A stretch of 64,000 nt of DNA from Pantoea sp. Cy-639 (lineage in GTDB: Bacteria > Pseudomonadota > Gammaproteobacteria > Pseudomonadales > Pseudomonadaceae): assembly GCF_011752525.1 (NCBI RefSeq), contig NZ_VWXI01000001.1:186001-250000 (forward strand), written 5' to 3'. The stretch's first letter is position 1, and every line of letters starts with the position of its first letter. Positions 1 through 14,765 of the stretch are shown piece after piece. The translations under genes and the position numbers were made by a program. A model generated the notes under the pieces. That model saw only the letters and a list, made by a program, of their open reading frames with translations, ran no database searches and was not told the origin of the DNA.

Positions 1-6657
<6,657 letters not shown>

Positions 6658-6711
6658 CAGATTGCTTCCGTACGAGTGGGGTATCGGGCCGAGCCCGGCT
6701 ATCCCTACGAA

Positions 6712-6735
6712 ACGGATACAACTTGCAAAAAATTA
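6712..6735 (-). promoter_or_regulatory. PvdS-type (iron-starvation) promoter of the pyoverdine synthetase
   Basis: On the minus strand the sequence reads TAATT, 16 bases, CGT. This is close to the iron-starvation box known for the ECF sigma factor PvdS (TAAAT, 16-17 bases, CGT). It ends 54 bases before the ATG at 6657. The same TAATT-N16-CGT pattern occurs upstream of the mbtH gene at a similar distance. Confidence 0.75.
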
Positions 6736-6798
6736 CCGGCCCAAGGGCCTCTCCCACGGCTCCGGATAGCCTGTGCGTTCGCGCATCCAGAGCCTCCT

Positions 6799-6822
6799 GA
6801 AACATTTGCTTTCATTTGCCGT
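6799..6822 (+). promoter_or_regulatory. Possible ECF-type promoter for fpvG
   Basis: GAAAC, 16 bases, CGT lies 88 bases before fpvG on the plus strand. The spacing and the CGT match an iron-starvation box, but the upstream element matches TAAAT only partly. It is offered as a weak candidate because the fpv operon is expected to be co-regulated with pyoverdine synthesis. Confidence 0.3.
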
Positions 6823-6867
6823 CGCCGGTTTTTGATTCTCATTCGTCCTATTAAGTGCAGCCCACGG

Positions 6868-6883
6868 TCGAGCTTCGGCTCGA
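6868..6883 (+). other. UUCG-loop hairpin in the fpvG leader
   Basis: TCGAGC-TTCG-GCTCGA is a perfect six-base-pair stem closed by a UUCG tetraloop. It ends 27 bases before the fpvG start codon. No T-tract follows, so it is more likely a leader structure than a terminator. Confidence 0.5.
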
Positions 6884-6910
6884 TCACCCTTACGCGCAGA
6901 AGACCGAGTG

Positions 6911-8098
6911 ATGGCCAACCCTTCGAAAAAATCCAAATCCAGGCTGTGGTTCCTGGTCCATAGCTGGCTCGCCCTGCCGATCTGGTTCTTTGTCCTGATC
7001 GTCTGTTTCACCGGCATGCTCGCGGTGGTCAGCCAGGAGATCGTCTGGCTGGCCAACCCCGACGTGCGCGCCAGCCGTCCCCACGACGATGCCGAGCGCC
7101 TGAGCTTCCAGCAGGTGCTCGACGCCATGCACGCGGCCCAGCCACAGATGATCGTGCGCCAGCTGGTGCAGCCGGACGGCGCGCACTTCGCCCTGCAGGC
7201 CTCGGTGAGCCTGCCCGACGGCACGGCGCCGATGTACTACGTCAATCCGTACACCGGGGCGATCCAGGGCAAGAGCCCGGACTTCAACTTCGAAGCCTTC
7301 ACCCGCGCCCTGCACGGCTGGTGGCTGGTACCCTTCACCCATGGCTACAGCTGGGGCTGGTACCTGGTGTCGCTGCTCGGCCTGCCGATGCTGGCGTCGC
7401 TGGTCACCGGCCTGGTGGTCTACAAGAAGTTCTGGAAAGGCTTCTTCAAGCTGCCGCGGCGCAGCCATGGCGCGCGCATCTTCTGGGGCGACCTGCACCG
7501 CCTGGCCGGGGTCTGGTCGATCTGGTTCGTCGCGGTGATCTCGATCACCGGCACCTGGTTCCTGATCCAGGCGATTCTCGCCGACAACCACATCACCCTG
7601 TCCTCGGAGCCGATCGTGCCGGTGATCGCCCGCGAGGAAGTGCCGCAGAGCGCCGACGGCAGCCCGGCGCCACGCATCGACCTGGACCAGGCCGCGCGCA
7701 TCGCCACTGCCGCCATCCCCGGCCTGGAGATCAGCTTCATCGCCGTGCCCGCCACCGCCTACAGCCATGTGCGCATGGGCGGACGCGGCTGGTACCCGCT
7801 GATGTTCCAGACCGCCGAGGTCAACCCCTATACCGGCCGCGTCGACAGCCAGTTCCTGCTCGCCGACCGCTCGCCCCTGGAGTTCGTCACCGAATCCATG
7901 CGGCCCTTGCACACCGGCGACTTTGGCGGCCTGGCGATCAAGCTGGTGTGGGCCTTCTTCGGCTTGCTGCTGAGCCTGATGGTGCTCAGTGGCCTGCTGA
8001 TCTGGAGCAAGCGCACCGCCCAGGCCACCGCCGCCGCCCTCAAGCGCCAGCGCGAACCGCGCCCGGCCCGCCAGCAGCCCGTGGAGACCCCGACATGA
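6911..8098 (+). CDS. fpvG: FpvG, PepSY-type inner-membrane protein of ferripyoverdine reduction
   Basis: This 395-residue inner-membrane protein has a PepSY-associated fold with four likely membrane spans: about residues 18-40, a span around LVSLLGLPMLASLVTGLVV, one around VWSIWFVAVISITGTWFLI, and one near the C-terminus. In P. aeruginosa, FpvG with FpvH-K is needed to reduce iron and release it from pyoverdine in the periplasm. The gene opens an eight-gene plus-strand operon in the same order as PA2403-PA2410, divergent from a pyoverdine synthetase. I chose the ATG at 6911; an in-frame GTG sits directly before it at 6908. Its stop overlaps the fpvH start as ATGA. Confidence 0.93.
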   Translation: MANPSKKSKSRLWFLVHSWLALPIWFFVLIVCFTGMLAVVSQEIVWLANPDVRASRPHDDAERLSFQQVLDAMHAAQPQMIVRQLVQPDGAHFALQASVSLPDGTAPMYYVNPYTGAIQGKSPDFNFEAFTRALHGWWLVPFTHGYSWGWYLVSLLGLPMLASLVTGLVVYKKFWKGFFKLPRRSHGARIFWGDLHRLAGVWSIWFVAVISITGTWFLIQAILADNHITLSSEPIVPVIAREEVPQSADGSPAPRIDLDQAARIATAAIPGLEISFIAVPATAYSHVRMGGRGWYPLMFQTAEVNPYTGRVDSQFLLADRSPLEFVTESMRPLHTGDFGGLAIKLVWAFFGLLLSLMVLSGLLIWSKRTAQATAAALKRQREPRPARQQPVETPT

Positions 8099-8634
8099 CC
8101 CAGGCCCCGGCCTTGCCCGTCCACCCGCTGCGCCGGCTGTGGCTGAAATGGCGCTTGCACCTGAACATCCTGTTGATCCTGGTCCCGCTGGGCTTCATGC
8201 CCAAGTACTTCGCCGAGGTCCGCCTGCTGCGCGGCGAAAGCGGCCTGGGCGCGCACCTGATCGAAAACATCGCGGTCGGCCCCTGGCAACTGAGCCTGGC
8301 CGAGCTGCGCGACGAGGCCCCGCGCGCAGATGGCCCGGCAGGCTATTTCAAGGTGTTCAACGCTGCCTTGTGCGCGACCTGCGCCGAGGGCGTCAAGGCC
8401 ATCTACCTGCGCATCGGCAAGCCGCGCAGCCTGCGCGCGGCCGGCACGATCTTCTTCGGCACGCCATACCGCATGGGCACCTCGCTGCCGATACCGCCAC
8501 GCACCCGGGCCGACGCGCAGATCTGGATCACCATCGAAGGCTGGGACGGCCGCATGCACCAGGCCTCGGTCCCGCTCGCCCAAGCCTCGCCGGCCACCGT
8601 GGCCTGGCTCGAGAAACAAGGAGACACCCCATGA
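8095..8634 (+). CDS. fpvH: FpvH, ferripyoverdine reduction accessory membrane protein
   Basis: 179 residues with one clear membrane segment (about 22-40, LHLNILLILVPLGFMPKYF) and a periplasmic remainder carrying a CATC cysteine pair. It matches by position and character FpvH of P. aeruginosa (PA2404), which works with FpvG in iron release from pyoverdine. It overlaps fpvG by four bases and fpvJ by four bases, so translation is probably coupled. The assignment rests mainly on gene order. Confidence 0.85.
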   Translation: MTQAPALPVHPLRRLWLKWRLHLNILLILVPLGFMPKYFAEVRLLRGESGLGAHLIENIAVGPWQLSLAELRDEAPRADGPAGYFKVFNAALCATCAEGVKAIYLRIGKPRSLRAAGTIFFGTPYRMGTSLPIPPRTRADAQIWITIEGWDGRMHQASVPLAQASPATVAWLEKQGDTP

Positions 8635-8948
8635 CCCCGCTGCCACGCAGGCTCGCCCTGCCCTTGCTGATGCTCGTCGCCACCCCGGCGCTGGCGCACA
8701 ACCCGATGTGCGAATGCACCGAGACCGGCGCACAGATCACCTGCAAGGGCGGTTTCTCCGACGGCAGCGGCGCTCCGGGAGTGACCCTCGACGTGATCGG
8801 CTACGACGAACAGGTGCTGGTGGCCAGCAAGCTCGGCGACGACTCGACCTTGACCTTCAAGCGCCCCGACGGTGAGTTCTATGTGCTGTTCGACGCCGGC
8901 CCCGGCCACGTGGTGGAAGTCGACCACGCCGACATCGGTGCGCCATGA
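8631..8948 (+). CDS. fpvJ: FpvJ, small periplasmic protein of the fpv operon
   Basis: 105 residues with a cleavable signal peptide (MTPLPRRLALPLLMLVATPA, cut after ALA). The mature part begins HNPMCECTE and has three cysteines (MCECTE and ITCKGG), suggesting a metal- or heme-related periplasmic role. It occupies the position of PA2405 (fpvJ) in the P. aeruginosa ferripyoverdine operon. It has four-base overlaps with both neighbours. Confidence 0.82.
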   Translation: MTPLPRRLALPLLMLVATPALAHNPMCECTETGAQITCKGGFSDGSGAPGVTLDVIGYDEQVLVASKLGDDSTLTFKRPDGEFYVLFDAGPGHVVEVDHADIGAP

Positions 8949-9514
8949 GCCGTATCCAACAGGTGCGCCCGGCCGGCGCCGGCCACGAGACCCTCTGCGT
9001 GCTGCTGGCCGCCGCGCTGATCGTGACGCTGGCCGCCGCCGTGGTGACGCTGCGCGGCGAACGCCAGGACGAGCAGGCCATCGCCGTCCATCAGCTCGAT
9101 GCCCGGCGTGACCTCAGCGCCGCCGAACAGGGCATTCATACCGACCTGTGGGTGGCCGCCGACGAGATCCGCGCGCTGCGCGAGGAAACCGGCAGCGCTG
9201 CCGATGCCCAGGCGCTGGCCGCAGAAGGCCTGCCGCCGTTCGTCGACGACGCCAGCAGCCAGCGCCGCGGCCGGCACCAGTGGCGCCTGCTCGACAACGG
9301 CGCCTACCTGGGGCACAGCCAGGATCCCTCGCTGGCCGGCACCTTCCTGCTGATCCCGGCTGCCGACGCAGACACCCGCCCCGAGATCTGGCTGCGTCGC
9401 GACAGCAGCGCCCTGGCGCCGGACGACCTGGCCACGCCGCTGTTGATCGCTGCCGGCTGGCGCCAGGTAGTCAGCCACTACGACGCCGGGGTCACCCGCC
9501 AACACCGCCACTGA
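8945..9514 (+). CDS. fpvK: FpvK, membrane protein of the fpv operon
   Basis: 189 residues with a single N-terminal membrane anchor (about 18-38, LCVLLAAALIVTLAAAVVTL) and a periplasmic domain with no motif I recognise; DUF6162-like proteins hold this place in other species. Gene order equates it with PA2406 (fpvK), one of the FpvGHJK complex members in ferripyoverdine processing. It starts at an ATGA overlap with fpvJ and ends 16 bases before fpvC. Confidence 0.8.
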   Translation: MSRIQQVRPAGAGHETLCVLLAAALIVTLAAAVVTLRGERQDEQAIAVHQLDARRDLSAAEQGIHTDLWVAADEIRALREETGSAADAQALAAEGLPPFVDDASSQRRGRHQWRLLDNGAYLGHSQDPSLAGTFLLIPAADADTRPEIWLRRDSSALAPDDLATPLLIAAGWRQVVSHYDAGVTRQHRH

Positions 9515-9530
9515 ACCCAAGGACCCGCCC

Positions 9531-10448
9531 ATGTTCCGCTCCGCCCTCGCCCGCCGCGCCCTGGCGCTGTTCCTGGCCTGCGCCCTGCCGGCCCTGGCCG
9601 TCGCCGACAACGGCAAGCCATTGCGCATCGGCATCACCCTGCACCCCTACTACAGCTACGTGAGCACCATCGTCGGCGACAAGGCCGAGGTGGTGCCGCT
9701 GATCCCGGCGGGCTTCAACCCCCATGCCTATGAACCGCGCGCCGAGGACATCAAGCGCATCGGCACGCTGGACGTGATCGTGCTCAACGGCGTCGGCCAC
9801 GACGACTTCGCCGACCGCATGATCGCCGCCAGCGAAAAGCCCGCCATCCGCACCATCGAAGCCAATGCCAACGTGCCGCTGCTGGCCGCCACCGGCATCG
9901 CCGCGCGCGGCGCCGGCAAGGTGGTCAACCCGCATACCTTCCTGTCGATCAGCGCGACCATCGCCCAGGTCAACAACATCGCCCGCGAGCTGGGTGCGCT
10001 CGATCCGGACAATGCCCGCTTCTACCAGCGCAATGCCCGCGCCTACGCCAAGCGCCTGCGCGCCCTGCGCGCCGAGGCCCTGGCCAAGGTCAGCGCGACG
10101 GCGGACGTGTCGTTGCGCGTGGCCACCATCCACGCCGCCTACGACTACCTGCTGCGTGACTTCGGCCTGGAAGTCACCGCGGTGGTCGAGCCGGCCCACG
10201 GCATCGAGCCGAGTCCGGCGCAGTTGAAGAAGACCATCGACCAGCTCAAGGCGCTCGACGTGAAGGTGATCTTCTCGGAGATGGACTTCCCCTCGGCCTA
10301 CGTCGAGACCATCCGCCGCGAGTCTGGAGTGCGCCTCTACCCGCTGAGCCACATTTCCTACGGTGACTACACCCAGGACAAGTACGAGGTGGAAATGCAG
10401 CGCAACCTCGACACCGTGGTCCGCGCCATCCAGGAGACCCGCACATGA
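9531..10448 (+). CDS. fpvC: FpvC, periplasmic pyoverdine/iron-binding protein (ZnuA-like)
   Basis: A 305-residue cluster A-I solute-binding protein with a signal peptide cut near ALAVADNGK. ZnuA/adhesin-family features are ITLHPYYSYV, the metal-site NPHAYEP, NGVGHDDF, PHTFLS and EPAHGIEPSP. In P. aeruginosa FpvC (PA2407) binds iron after its release from pyoverdine and passes it to the FpvDE transporter. It overlaps fpvD by four bases. A possible ribosome site (AAGGA) precedes the ATG. Confidence 0.93.
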   Translation: MFRSALARRALALFLACALPALAVADNGKPLRIGITLHPYYSYVSTIVGDKAEVVPLIPAGFNPHAYEPRAEDIKRIGTLDVIVLNGVGHDDFADRMIAASEKPAIRTIEANANVPLLAATGIAARGAGKVVNPHTFLSISATIAQVNNIARELGALDPDNARFYQRNARAYAKRLRALRAEALAKVSATADVSLRVATIHAAYDYLLRDFGLEVTAVVEPAHGIEPSPAQLKKTIDQLKALDVKVIFSEMDFPSAYVETIRRESGVRLYPLSHISYGDYTQDKYEVEMQRNLDTVVRAIQETRT

Positions 10449-11194
10449 CCGCTGCCGCCCACCTGGCCAGCGCCTGCGGGCCGCGCATCGAGTTCGCCGG
10501 GATCGACCTGACCCTTGGCCGCACGCGGATCCTCGAACAGGTCAGCTTCACGGTCGCTGCCGGCAGCGTGCATGCCATCGTCGGCCCCAACGGCGGCGGC
10601 AAGAGTTCGCTGGTCAAGACCCTGCTCGGACAGATGCCGCACCAGGGCGCGCTGACCCTGCACTGGCCAGGCGAGCAGCAGGTGATCGGCTACGTGCCCC
10701 AGGCCCTGGAGTTCGACCGCGGCCTGCCGATGAGCGTCGACGACTTCATGGCCGCCCTGTGCCAGCGGCGCCCGGCCTTTCTCGGCCCGTCCCGCAGGTT
10801 GCGCCCGAGCATCGACGCGGCACTGGCGCGGGTAGGCATGCTCGACAAGCGCAAGCGGCGCATGGGCGCGCTGTCCGGCGGCGAGCGCCAGCGCGTGCTG
10901 CTGGCCCAGGGCCTGATCCCCGCGCCCCAGTTGCTGGTGCTGGACGAGCCGATGTCGGCACTGGACGAGGCCGGCATCCAGGTGTTCGGCCAACTGTTGC
11001 AGGGCTGGCGCCAGAGCGGCACCACCGTGCTGTGGATCGAGCATGACCTTGAGGCCGTGCTGCGCCTGGCCGATCGCGCCACCGGCCTGAACCGGCGGGT
11101 GCTGTTCGACGCCCCGCCGGCCGAAGCGCTGAGCCCCGAGCGGCTGCTCGGGCTGTTCAGCGTCCAGCCCCGCAACGAGGGCCCTGGCCGATGA
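10445..11194 (+). CDS. fpvD: FpvD, ABC transporter ATPase
   Basis: 249 residues with a complete ATP-binding cassette: Walker A GPNGGGKSS (near 40), signature LSGGERQR (near 145), Walker B LLVLDEP with the D-loop SALDE, and H-loop WIEHD. It belongs to the metal ABC transporter family and matches PA2408. With FpvE it forms the inner-membrane importer for iron released from pyoverdine. It overlaps both neighbours by four bases. Confidence 0.95.
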   Translation: MTAAAHLASACGPRIEFAGIDLTLGRTRILEQVSFTVAAGSVHAIVGPNGGGKSSLVKTLLGQMPHQGALTLHWPGEQQVIGYVPQALEFDRGLPMSVDDFMAALCQRRPAFLGPSRRLRPSIDAALARVGMLDKRKRRMGALSGGERQRVLLAQGLIPAPQLLVLDEPMSALDEAGIQVFGQLLQGWRQSGTTVLWIEHDLEAVLRLADRATGLNRRVLFDAPPAEALSPERLLGLFSVQPRNEGPGR

Positions 11195-12090
11195 ACTTCG
11201 ATGCCTTGCGTCAACTGCTCCAGCAATGGGCCACGGCGGGCTACCTGCCCGAGGCGCTGGCCTACGGTTTCGTGGTCAACGCGCTGCTGGCCGGGCTGAT
11301 GATCGGCCCTGTGCTGGGCGGCCTGGGCACCCTGGTGGTGGTCAAGCGCTTCGCCTTCTTCTCCGAGGCGGTCGGGCATGCCGCGCTCACTGGCGTGGCC
11401 ATCGGCATTCTGCTCGGCGAACCCTACACCGGGCCGTACGGCAGCCTGTTCGGCTACTGCCTGCTGTTCGGCCTGCTGCTCAACTTCCTGCGCAACCGCA
11501 CCGGGCTGTCGCCGGACACGCTGATCGGCGTGTTCCTCTCGGTGTCGCTGGCGCTGGGCGCGAGCCTGCTGCTGATGCTGGCCGGCAAGATCAACGTGCA
11601 CATCCTCGAGAACGTGCTGTTCGGCTCGGTGCTCACCGTCAGCGCCCAGGACCTGCTGGTGCTCGGCGTGGTCGCGCTGCTGGTGCTGGGCCTGGCGCTG
11701 CCGCTGTACAACCGCATCATGCTGGCCAGTTTCAACCCGCAGCTGGCAGCGGTACGCGGGGTAGCGGTGAAGACCCTGGACTATCTGTTCGTGGTGCTGG
11801 TGACCCTGGTCACCGTGGCGGCGGTGAAGGTGATCGGGGCGATCCTGGTCGGCGCCTTGCTGGTGATCCCGGCAGCGGCGGCGCGGCTGGTCAGCCAGTC
11901 GCTCAAGGGGTTCTTCTGCCTGGCCGTGCTGATCGCCACGCTCAGCACCTTGCTCGGTATCCTGCTGCCGATCATGTTCGACCTGCCGGTGCCCTCGGGC
12001 GCCGCGATCATCCTAGTCGCCGGCCTGTGCTTCGCCCTCGCCGCCCTGGCCCGCGCCCTCGTTCCACACCTGCAAGGAAACCCGGCATGA
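11191..12090 (+). CDS. fpvE: FpvE, ABC transporter permease
   Basis: 299 residues of the ABC-3 permease family (ZnuB-like) with about eight membrane segments. Family motifs include the cytoplasmic VVVKRFAFFSEAVGHAALTG coupling region and the GAILVGALLVIPAAAARL helix. It matches PA2409 and pairs with the FpvD ATPase. The stop overlaps the fpvF start (ATGA). Confidence 0.95.
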   Translation: MNFDALRQLLQQWATAGYLPEALAYGFVVNALLAGLMIGPVLGGLGTLVVVKRFAFFSEAVGHAALTGVAIGILLGEPYTGPYGSLFGYCLLFGLLLNFLRNRTGLSPDTLIGVFLSVSLALGASLLLMLAGKINVHILENVLFGSVLTVSAQDLLVLGVVALLVLGLALPLYNRIMLASFNPQLAAVRGVAVKTLDYLFVVLVTLVTVAAVKVIGAILVGALLVIPAAAARLVSQSLKGFFCLAVLIATLSTLLGILLPIMFDLPVPSGAAIILVAGLCFALAALARALVPHLQGNPA

Positions 12091-12977
12091 CGCTTTCGCC
12101 CAAACCACTGTTCCTCGTCCTGGCCCTGGCCGGACTGCCCGCGCAGGGCGGTGCCGCGCCAGCCAGCGGGCCCCAGGTGCTGACCAGCTTGCCGGTCACC
12201 CACAGCCTGGCCACGGCCCTGCTCGACGGCACCTCGGTACGCCTCGGCCAGGCGGCTCCAGCCAATCTGCCGGCCAGTCGCCAGCCCTCGTACTTCAACG
12301 GCCGTGGCGCCGCCGACCTGCAGCGAGTGGCGCAACAGGCCGACGCGGTGATCGGCCTGCGTTCGATCTGGCGCGACGATCCGCTGTACCCGATGGCCCG
12401 GCGCAGCAACATCCGCATCATCGAGATCGATGCCGCGCGCCCGGTGGATGGTGCCCTGCCCGGCATCGCGGTGAAGGGTGACGACGGCCTGGCGACCTAT
12501 CCCTGGCTCAGCCCGGGCAACCTTGGACGCATGGCGGATGTGCTGGCCAGCGACCTGGAGCGCCTGGCCCCGACGGACAAGACGCGGATCCAGGCCAACC
12601 TGGCCGGGCTCAAGCGCCAGTTGCTGGCGCTGAACGCCAGCAGCCAGGCCCGCCTGGCACAGGTGGACAACCTCAGCGTGGTCAGCCTGTCCGAGCGCCT
12701 GGGCTACCTGGCCAGCGGGCTGAACCTGGACCTGGTGCAACAACCGTTGCCGGCCGACGAGCAGTGGGACGAGACAACGCTCGAGGCGCTGGGCAAGACA
12801 CTGAAGACGCAGGATGTGGCGCTGGTGCTGCACCACCGCCAAGCGGACGCCCGGGTCGCCGAGGTGATCAAGGCTGCAGGGGCCAGGCTGCTGGTACTGG
12901 ACAGCGATCCCGAGGACAGCCTGGCGGGGCTCGCGACCTGCGTCGAGCAGGTGCTCCAGGCGTTGGAGCAAGGTTGA
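12087..12977 (+). CDS. fpvF: FpvF, periplasmic siderophore-binding protein
   Basis: 296 residues with a signal peptide (cut near QGGAAPASG) and a ZnuA-like solute-binding fold, more divergent than FpvC and without its histidine-rich loop. In P. aeruginosa FpvF (PA2410) binds pyoverdine and interacts with FpvC. It is the last gene of the fpvGHJKCDEF operon and is followed by a REP element. Confidence 0.9.
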   Translation: MTLSPKPLFLVLALAGLPAQGGAAPASGPQVLTSLPVTHSLATALLDGTSVRLGQAAPANLPASRQPSYFNGRGAADLQRVAQQADAVIGLRSIWRDDPLYPMARRSNIRIIEIDAARPVDGALPGIAVKGDDGLATYPWLSPGNLGRMADVLASDLERLAPTDKTRIQANLAGLKRQLLALNASSQARLAQVDNLSVVSLSERLGYLASGLNLDLVQQPLPADEQWDETTLEALGKTLKTQDVALVLHHRQADARVAEVIKAAGARLLVLDSDPEDSLAGLATCVEQVLQALEQG

Positions 12978-13015
12978 GGCCCCGGGCCCCTGCAACCAAG
13001 GCAGGACGCGGGACG

Positions 13016-13067
13016 CTGTGGGAGCGGGCTTGCCCCGCGATACCGGCATCGCCGGTGCCGTCGGGGC
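13016..13067 (+). repeat. REP element between convergent genes
   Basis: Contains the Pseudomonas REP core GTGGGAGCGGGCTTGCCC followed by a second palindrome (CCGGCATCGCCGG). It lies between fpvF and the convergent DUF1615 gene and may serve as a bidirectional terminator. Similar cores occur at 20377-21213 and 26924-26989. Confidence 0.8.
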
Positions 13068-13077
13068 CCGTCATCAA

Positions 13078-14160
13078 TCAGCGCTTCATGCAGCGCTGGT
13101 AACGCTCATCCACCCGACCGGCGAACCAGGCCGTGGTCAGCTTGCGGGTGATCTTCGGGCTCTTGAGCTCGATCCCCGGCAGCACTGCCCTGGGCAACGG
13201 CTTGCCCGTCCGGGCCTCGGCCAGGGCGAACACCCCGCGGTACAGCGCAGTGTCCTCCAGCGCCAGGCTGCCCTCCTGCTCCAGTTGCGCGCGGATCTGC
13301 GGGTTGCGCAGCCCCAGCTTCGGGCCTAGCTTGCGCGCGGCCTGCTCGGTGGTGCCCGGCAGGATCGCTCCCGGGGCGATCAAGTCGCCGTCCAGTGCCA
13401 GCGTCACCCCCGTCACCTGGCTCAGGGCCGCCTGGAACGCCGCGTTGCGGCTGGCATACCAGCCGGCGTTGAAGTCGGCGAACCGGTACAGCGGACGCTC
13501 GTAATGGACCGGATAACCGAGCAGGTGAAGAATGCCGAAATACATCCCGCCACGGCGACTGAACACCTCCTGGCGCAGCGTGCCCTGGTAGGTGTACGGG
13601 TAGTCCCGGGCGTGCTTCTCGGCAAAATCGACACTGACCTGCATCGGCCCGCCGGTGTGCACCGGATTCAGGCCGCCGAGCAAGCTGCCACCCAGCGGCA
13701 GGCGCCCGATCAGTTCGTCGTACAGCGCACTGAGCTGCTTCTCGCTGCGCACGGCCAGCAACCGCTGCTGGTAGCTCTGGCCGTTGCCCGACGGCGTGCG
13801 CAAGGCGGTGTCGACGAGAAACTGCGGCATGTGCGCCCGCGCCGCGCGGCGGTCGATCTCCTCGCGGGCGATGCGCCCCAGGTTCGGCACTTGCGGGTCG
13901 GCATTGAAGGTCGATTCCTGCTCGGTCACTGCCAGCACCGCGCACAGGTTGCCCTTGTTCGCCGTGATGCCCTGGGCCTGCAACGCCACCTGGATGTCCG
14001 TGGCCCAGCCCTCGCGGTCCTTCACCTGTGCCGGTAGCAGGTGCAGCAACTGCGCACGGACCTTGCCCGGATCGGCCTCCGGCGCCTCTTCACGATGCCC
14101 GGCACACCCCTGGAGCAGCCCCAGGCACAGCAGCCCGCTGGCCAGCCGCCGCCCGTTCAG
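13078..14160 (-). CDS. DUF1615 lipoprotein with apparent CTG start
   Basis: About 360 residues of the DUF1615 family, function unknown. Seen in the family region: AVTEQESTFNADP, LVDTALRTPSGNGQSY and ERPLYRFADFNAGWYASRNAAFQ. Reading upstream of the first in-frame TTG (14049) the frame stays open and encodes a good lipoprotein signal (NGRRLASGLLCLGLLQGC) with lipobox LLQGC. The only position that keeps this signal complete is the CTG at 14160, which overlaps the stop of the upstream hydrolase gene (CCCTGA). I infer translationally coupled initiation at this CTG; no ATG, GTG or TTG is available. It lies in the same orientation as the thioesterase and mbtH genes. Confidence 0.75.
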   Translation of the reverse strand: MNGRRLASGLLCLGLLQGCAGHREEAPEADPGKVRAQLLHLLPAQVKDREGWATDIQVALQAQGITANKGNLCAVLAVTEQESTFNADPQVPNLGRIAREEIDRRAARAHMPQFLVDTALRTPSGNGQSYQQRLLAVRSEKQLSALYDELIGRLPLGGSLLGGLNPVHTGGPMQVSVDFAEKHARDYPYTYQGTLRQEVFSRRGGMYFGILHLLGYPVHYERPLYRFADFNAGWYASRNAAFQAALSQVTGVTLALDGDLIAPGAILPGTTEQAARKLGPKLGLRNPQIRAQLEQEGSLALEDTALYRGVFALAEARTGKPLPRAVLPGIELKSPKITRKLTTAWFAGRVDERYQRCMKR

Positions 14161-14708
14161 GGCTGCTCACCGACCAGGTAGGTCTTGCTGATCTGGCGAA
14201 ACAGCGGGTGCGCCGCACTGCCGAGCAGCTCGAACAGCACCATCTCGCGGGTGACGATCTGCGCCCCGGCGTCGCGCATGCGCGCCAGGCCCGCCGCCTT
14301 GCTTGCCGCCGTGCGGCTGTCGCAGACGTCCTCGACGACGAACACCTGCTTGCCCAGCGCCAGCAGGTCGAGCACGGTCTGCAGCACGCAGACGTGAGTC
14401 TCCATGCCGCACACGATCACCTGCCCGCGCTCGAACAGGCTCACCGGCAGGCATTCGCCAGCAACACAGGAAAAGTGCTGTTTCTCCACGACCAGCGCGG
14501 CGGGCGCGGCGGCCTTGAGGGCTTCCAGGGTCGGGCCCAGGCCTTTGGGATATTGCTCGGAAATCACCGTGGGCAGTTGCAGTTCGGCCGTCGCCGCCAG
14601 CAGCCAGCGCGCCCGCGCCGCGGTGCCCGACGGGTCGCTCATCGCGCCGATGAGCTTTTCCTGGATATCGACGACCAGCAGCGTGGCCTTGCGAGGATCG
14701 ATCAACAT
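14157..14708 (-). CDS. Isochorismatase-family hydrolase (YcaC-like)
   Basis: 183 residues with the cysteine-hydrolase triad visible: Asp in VVDIQEK (about residue 13), Lys in VVEKQHFSC, and Cys in CGMETHVCVLQT. This is the YcaC-like branch of the isochorismatase superfamily, whose substrates are often unknown amides. I chose the ATG at 14708; a longer frame upstream lacks family similarity. It sits between the pyoverdine-type thioesterase and the DUF1615 lipoprotein, with which it overlaps. A link to siderophore metabolism is not shown. Confidence 0.85.
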   Translation of the reverse strand: MLIDPRKATLLVVDIQEKLIGAMSDPSGTAARARWLLAATAELQLPTVISEQYPKGLGPTLEALKAAAPAALVVEKQHFSCVAGECLPVSLFERGQVIVCGMETHVCVLQTVLDLLALGKQVFVVEDVCDSRTAASKAAGLARMRDAGAQIVTREMVLFELLGSAAHPLFRQISKTYLVGEQP

Positions 14709-14765
14709 TGTCAGCCTCTTGCCTGGGAAAAGCCCAAGCCTCCCCCAGGCAAGGCGCCTCGTCAA

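Noticed and set aside
6827..6846. Possible Fur box upstream of fpvG (GATTCTCATTC)
   Set aside because: It matches the Fur hexamer repeats only loosely and cannot be distinguished from chance by eye.
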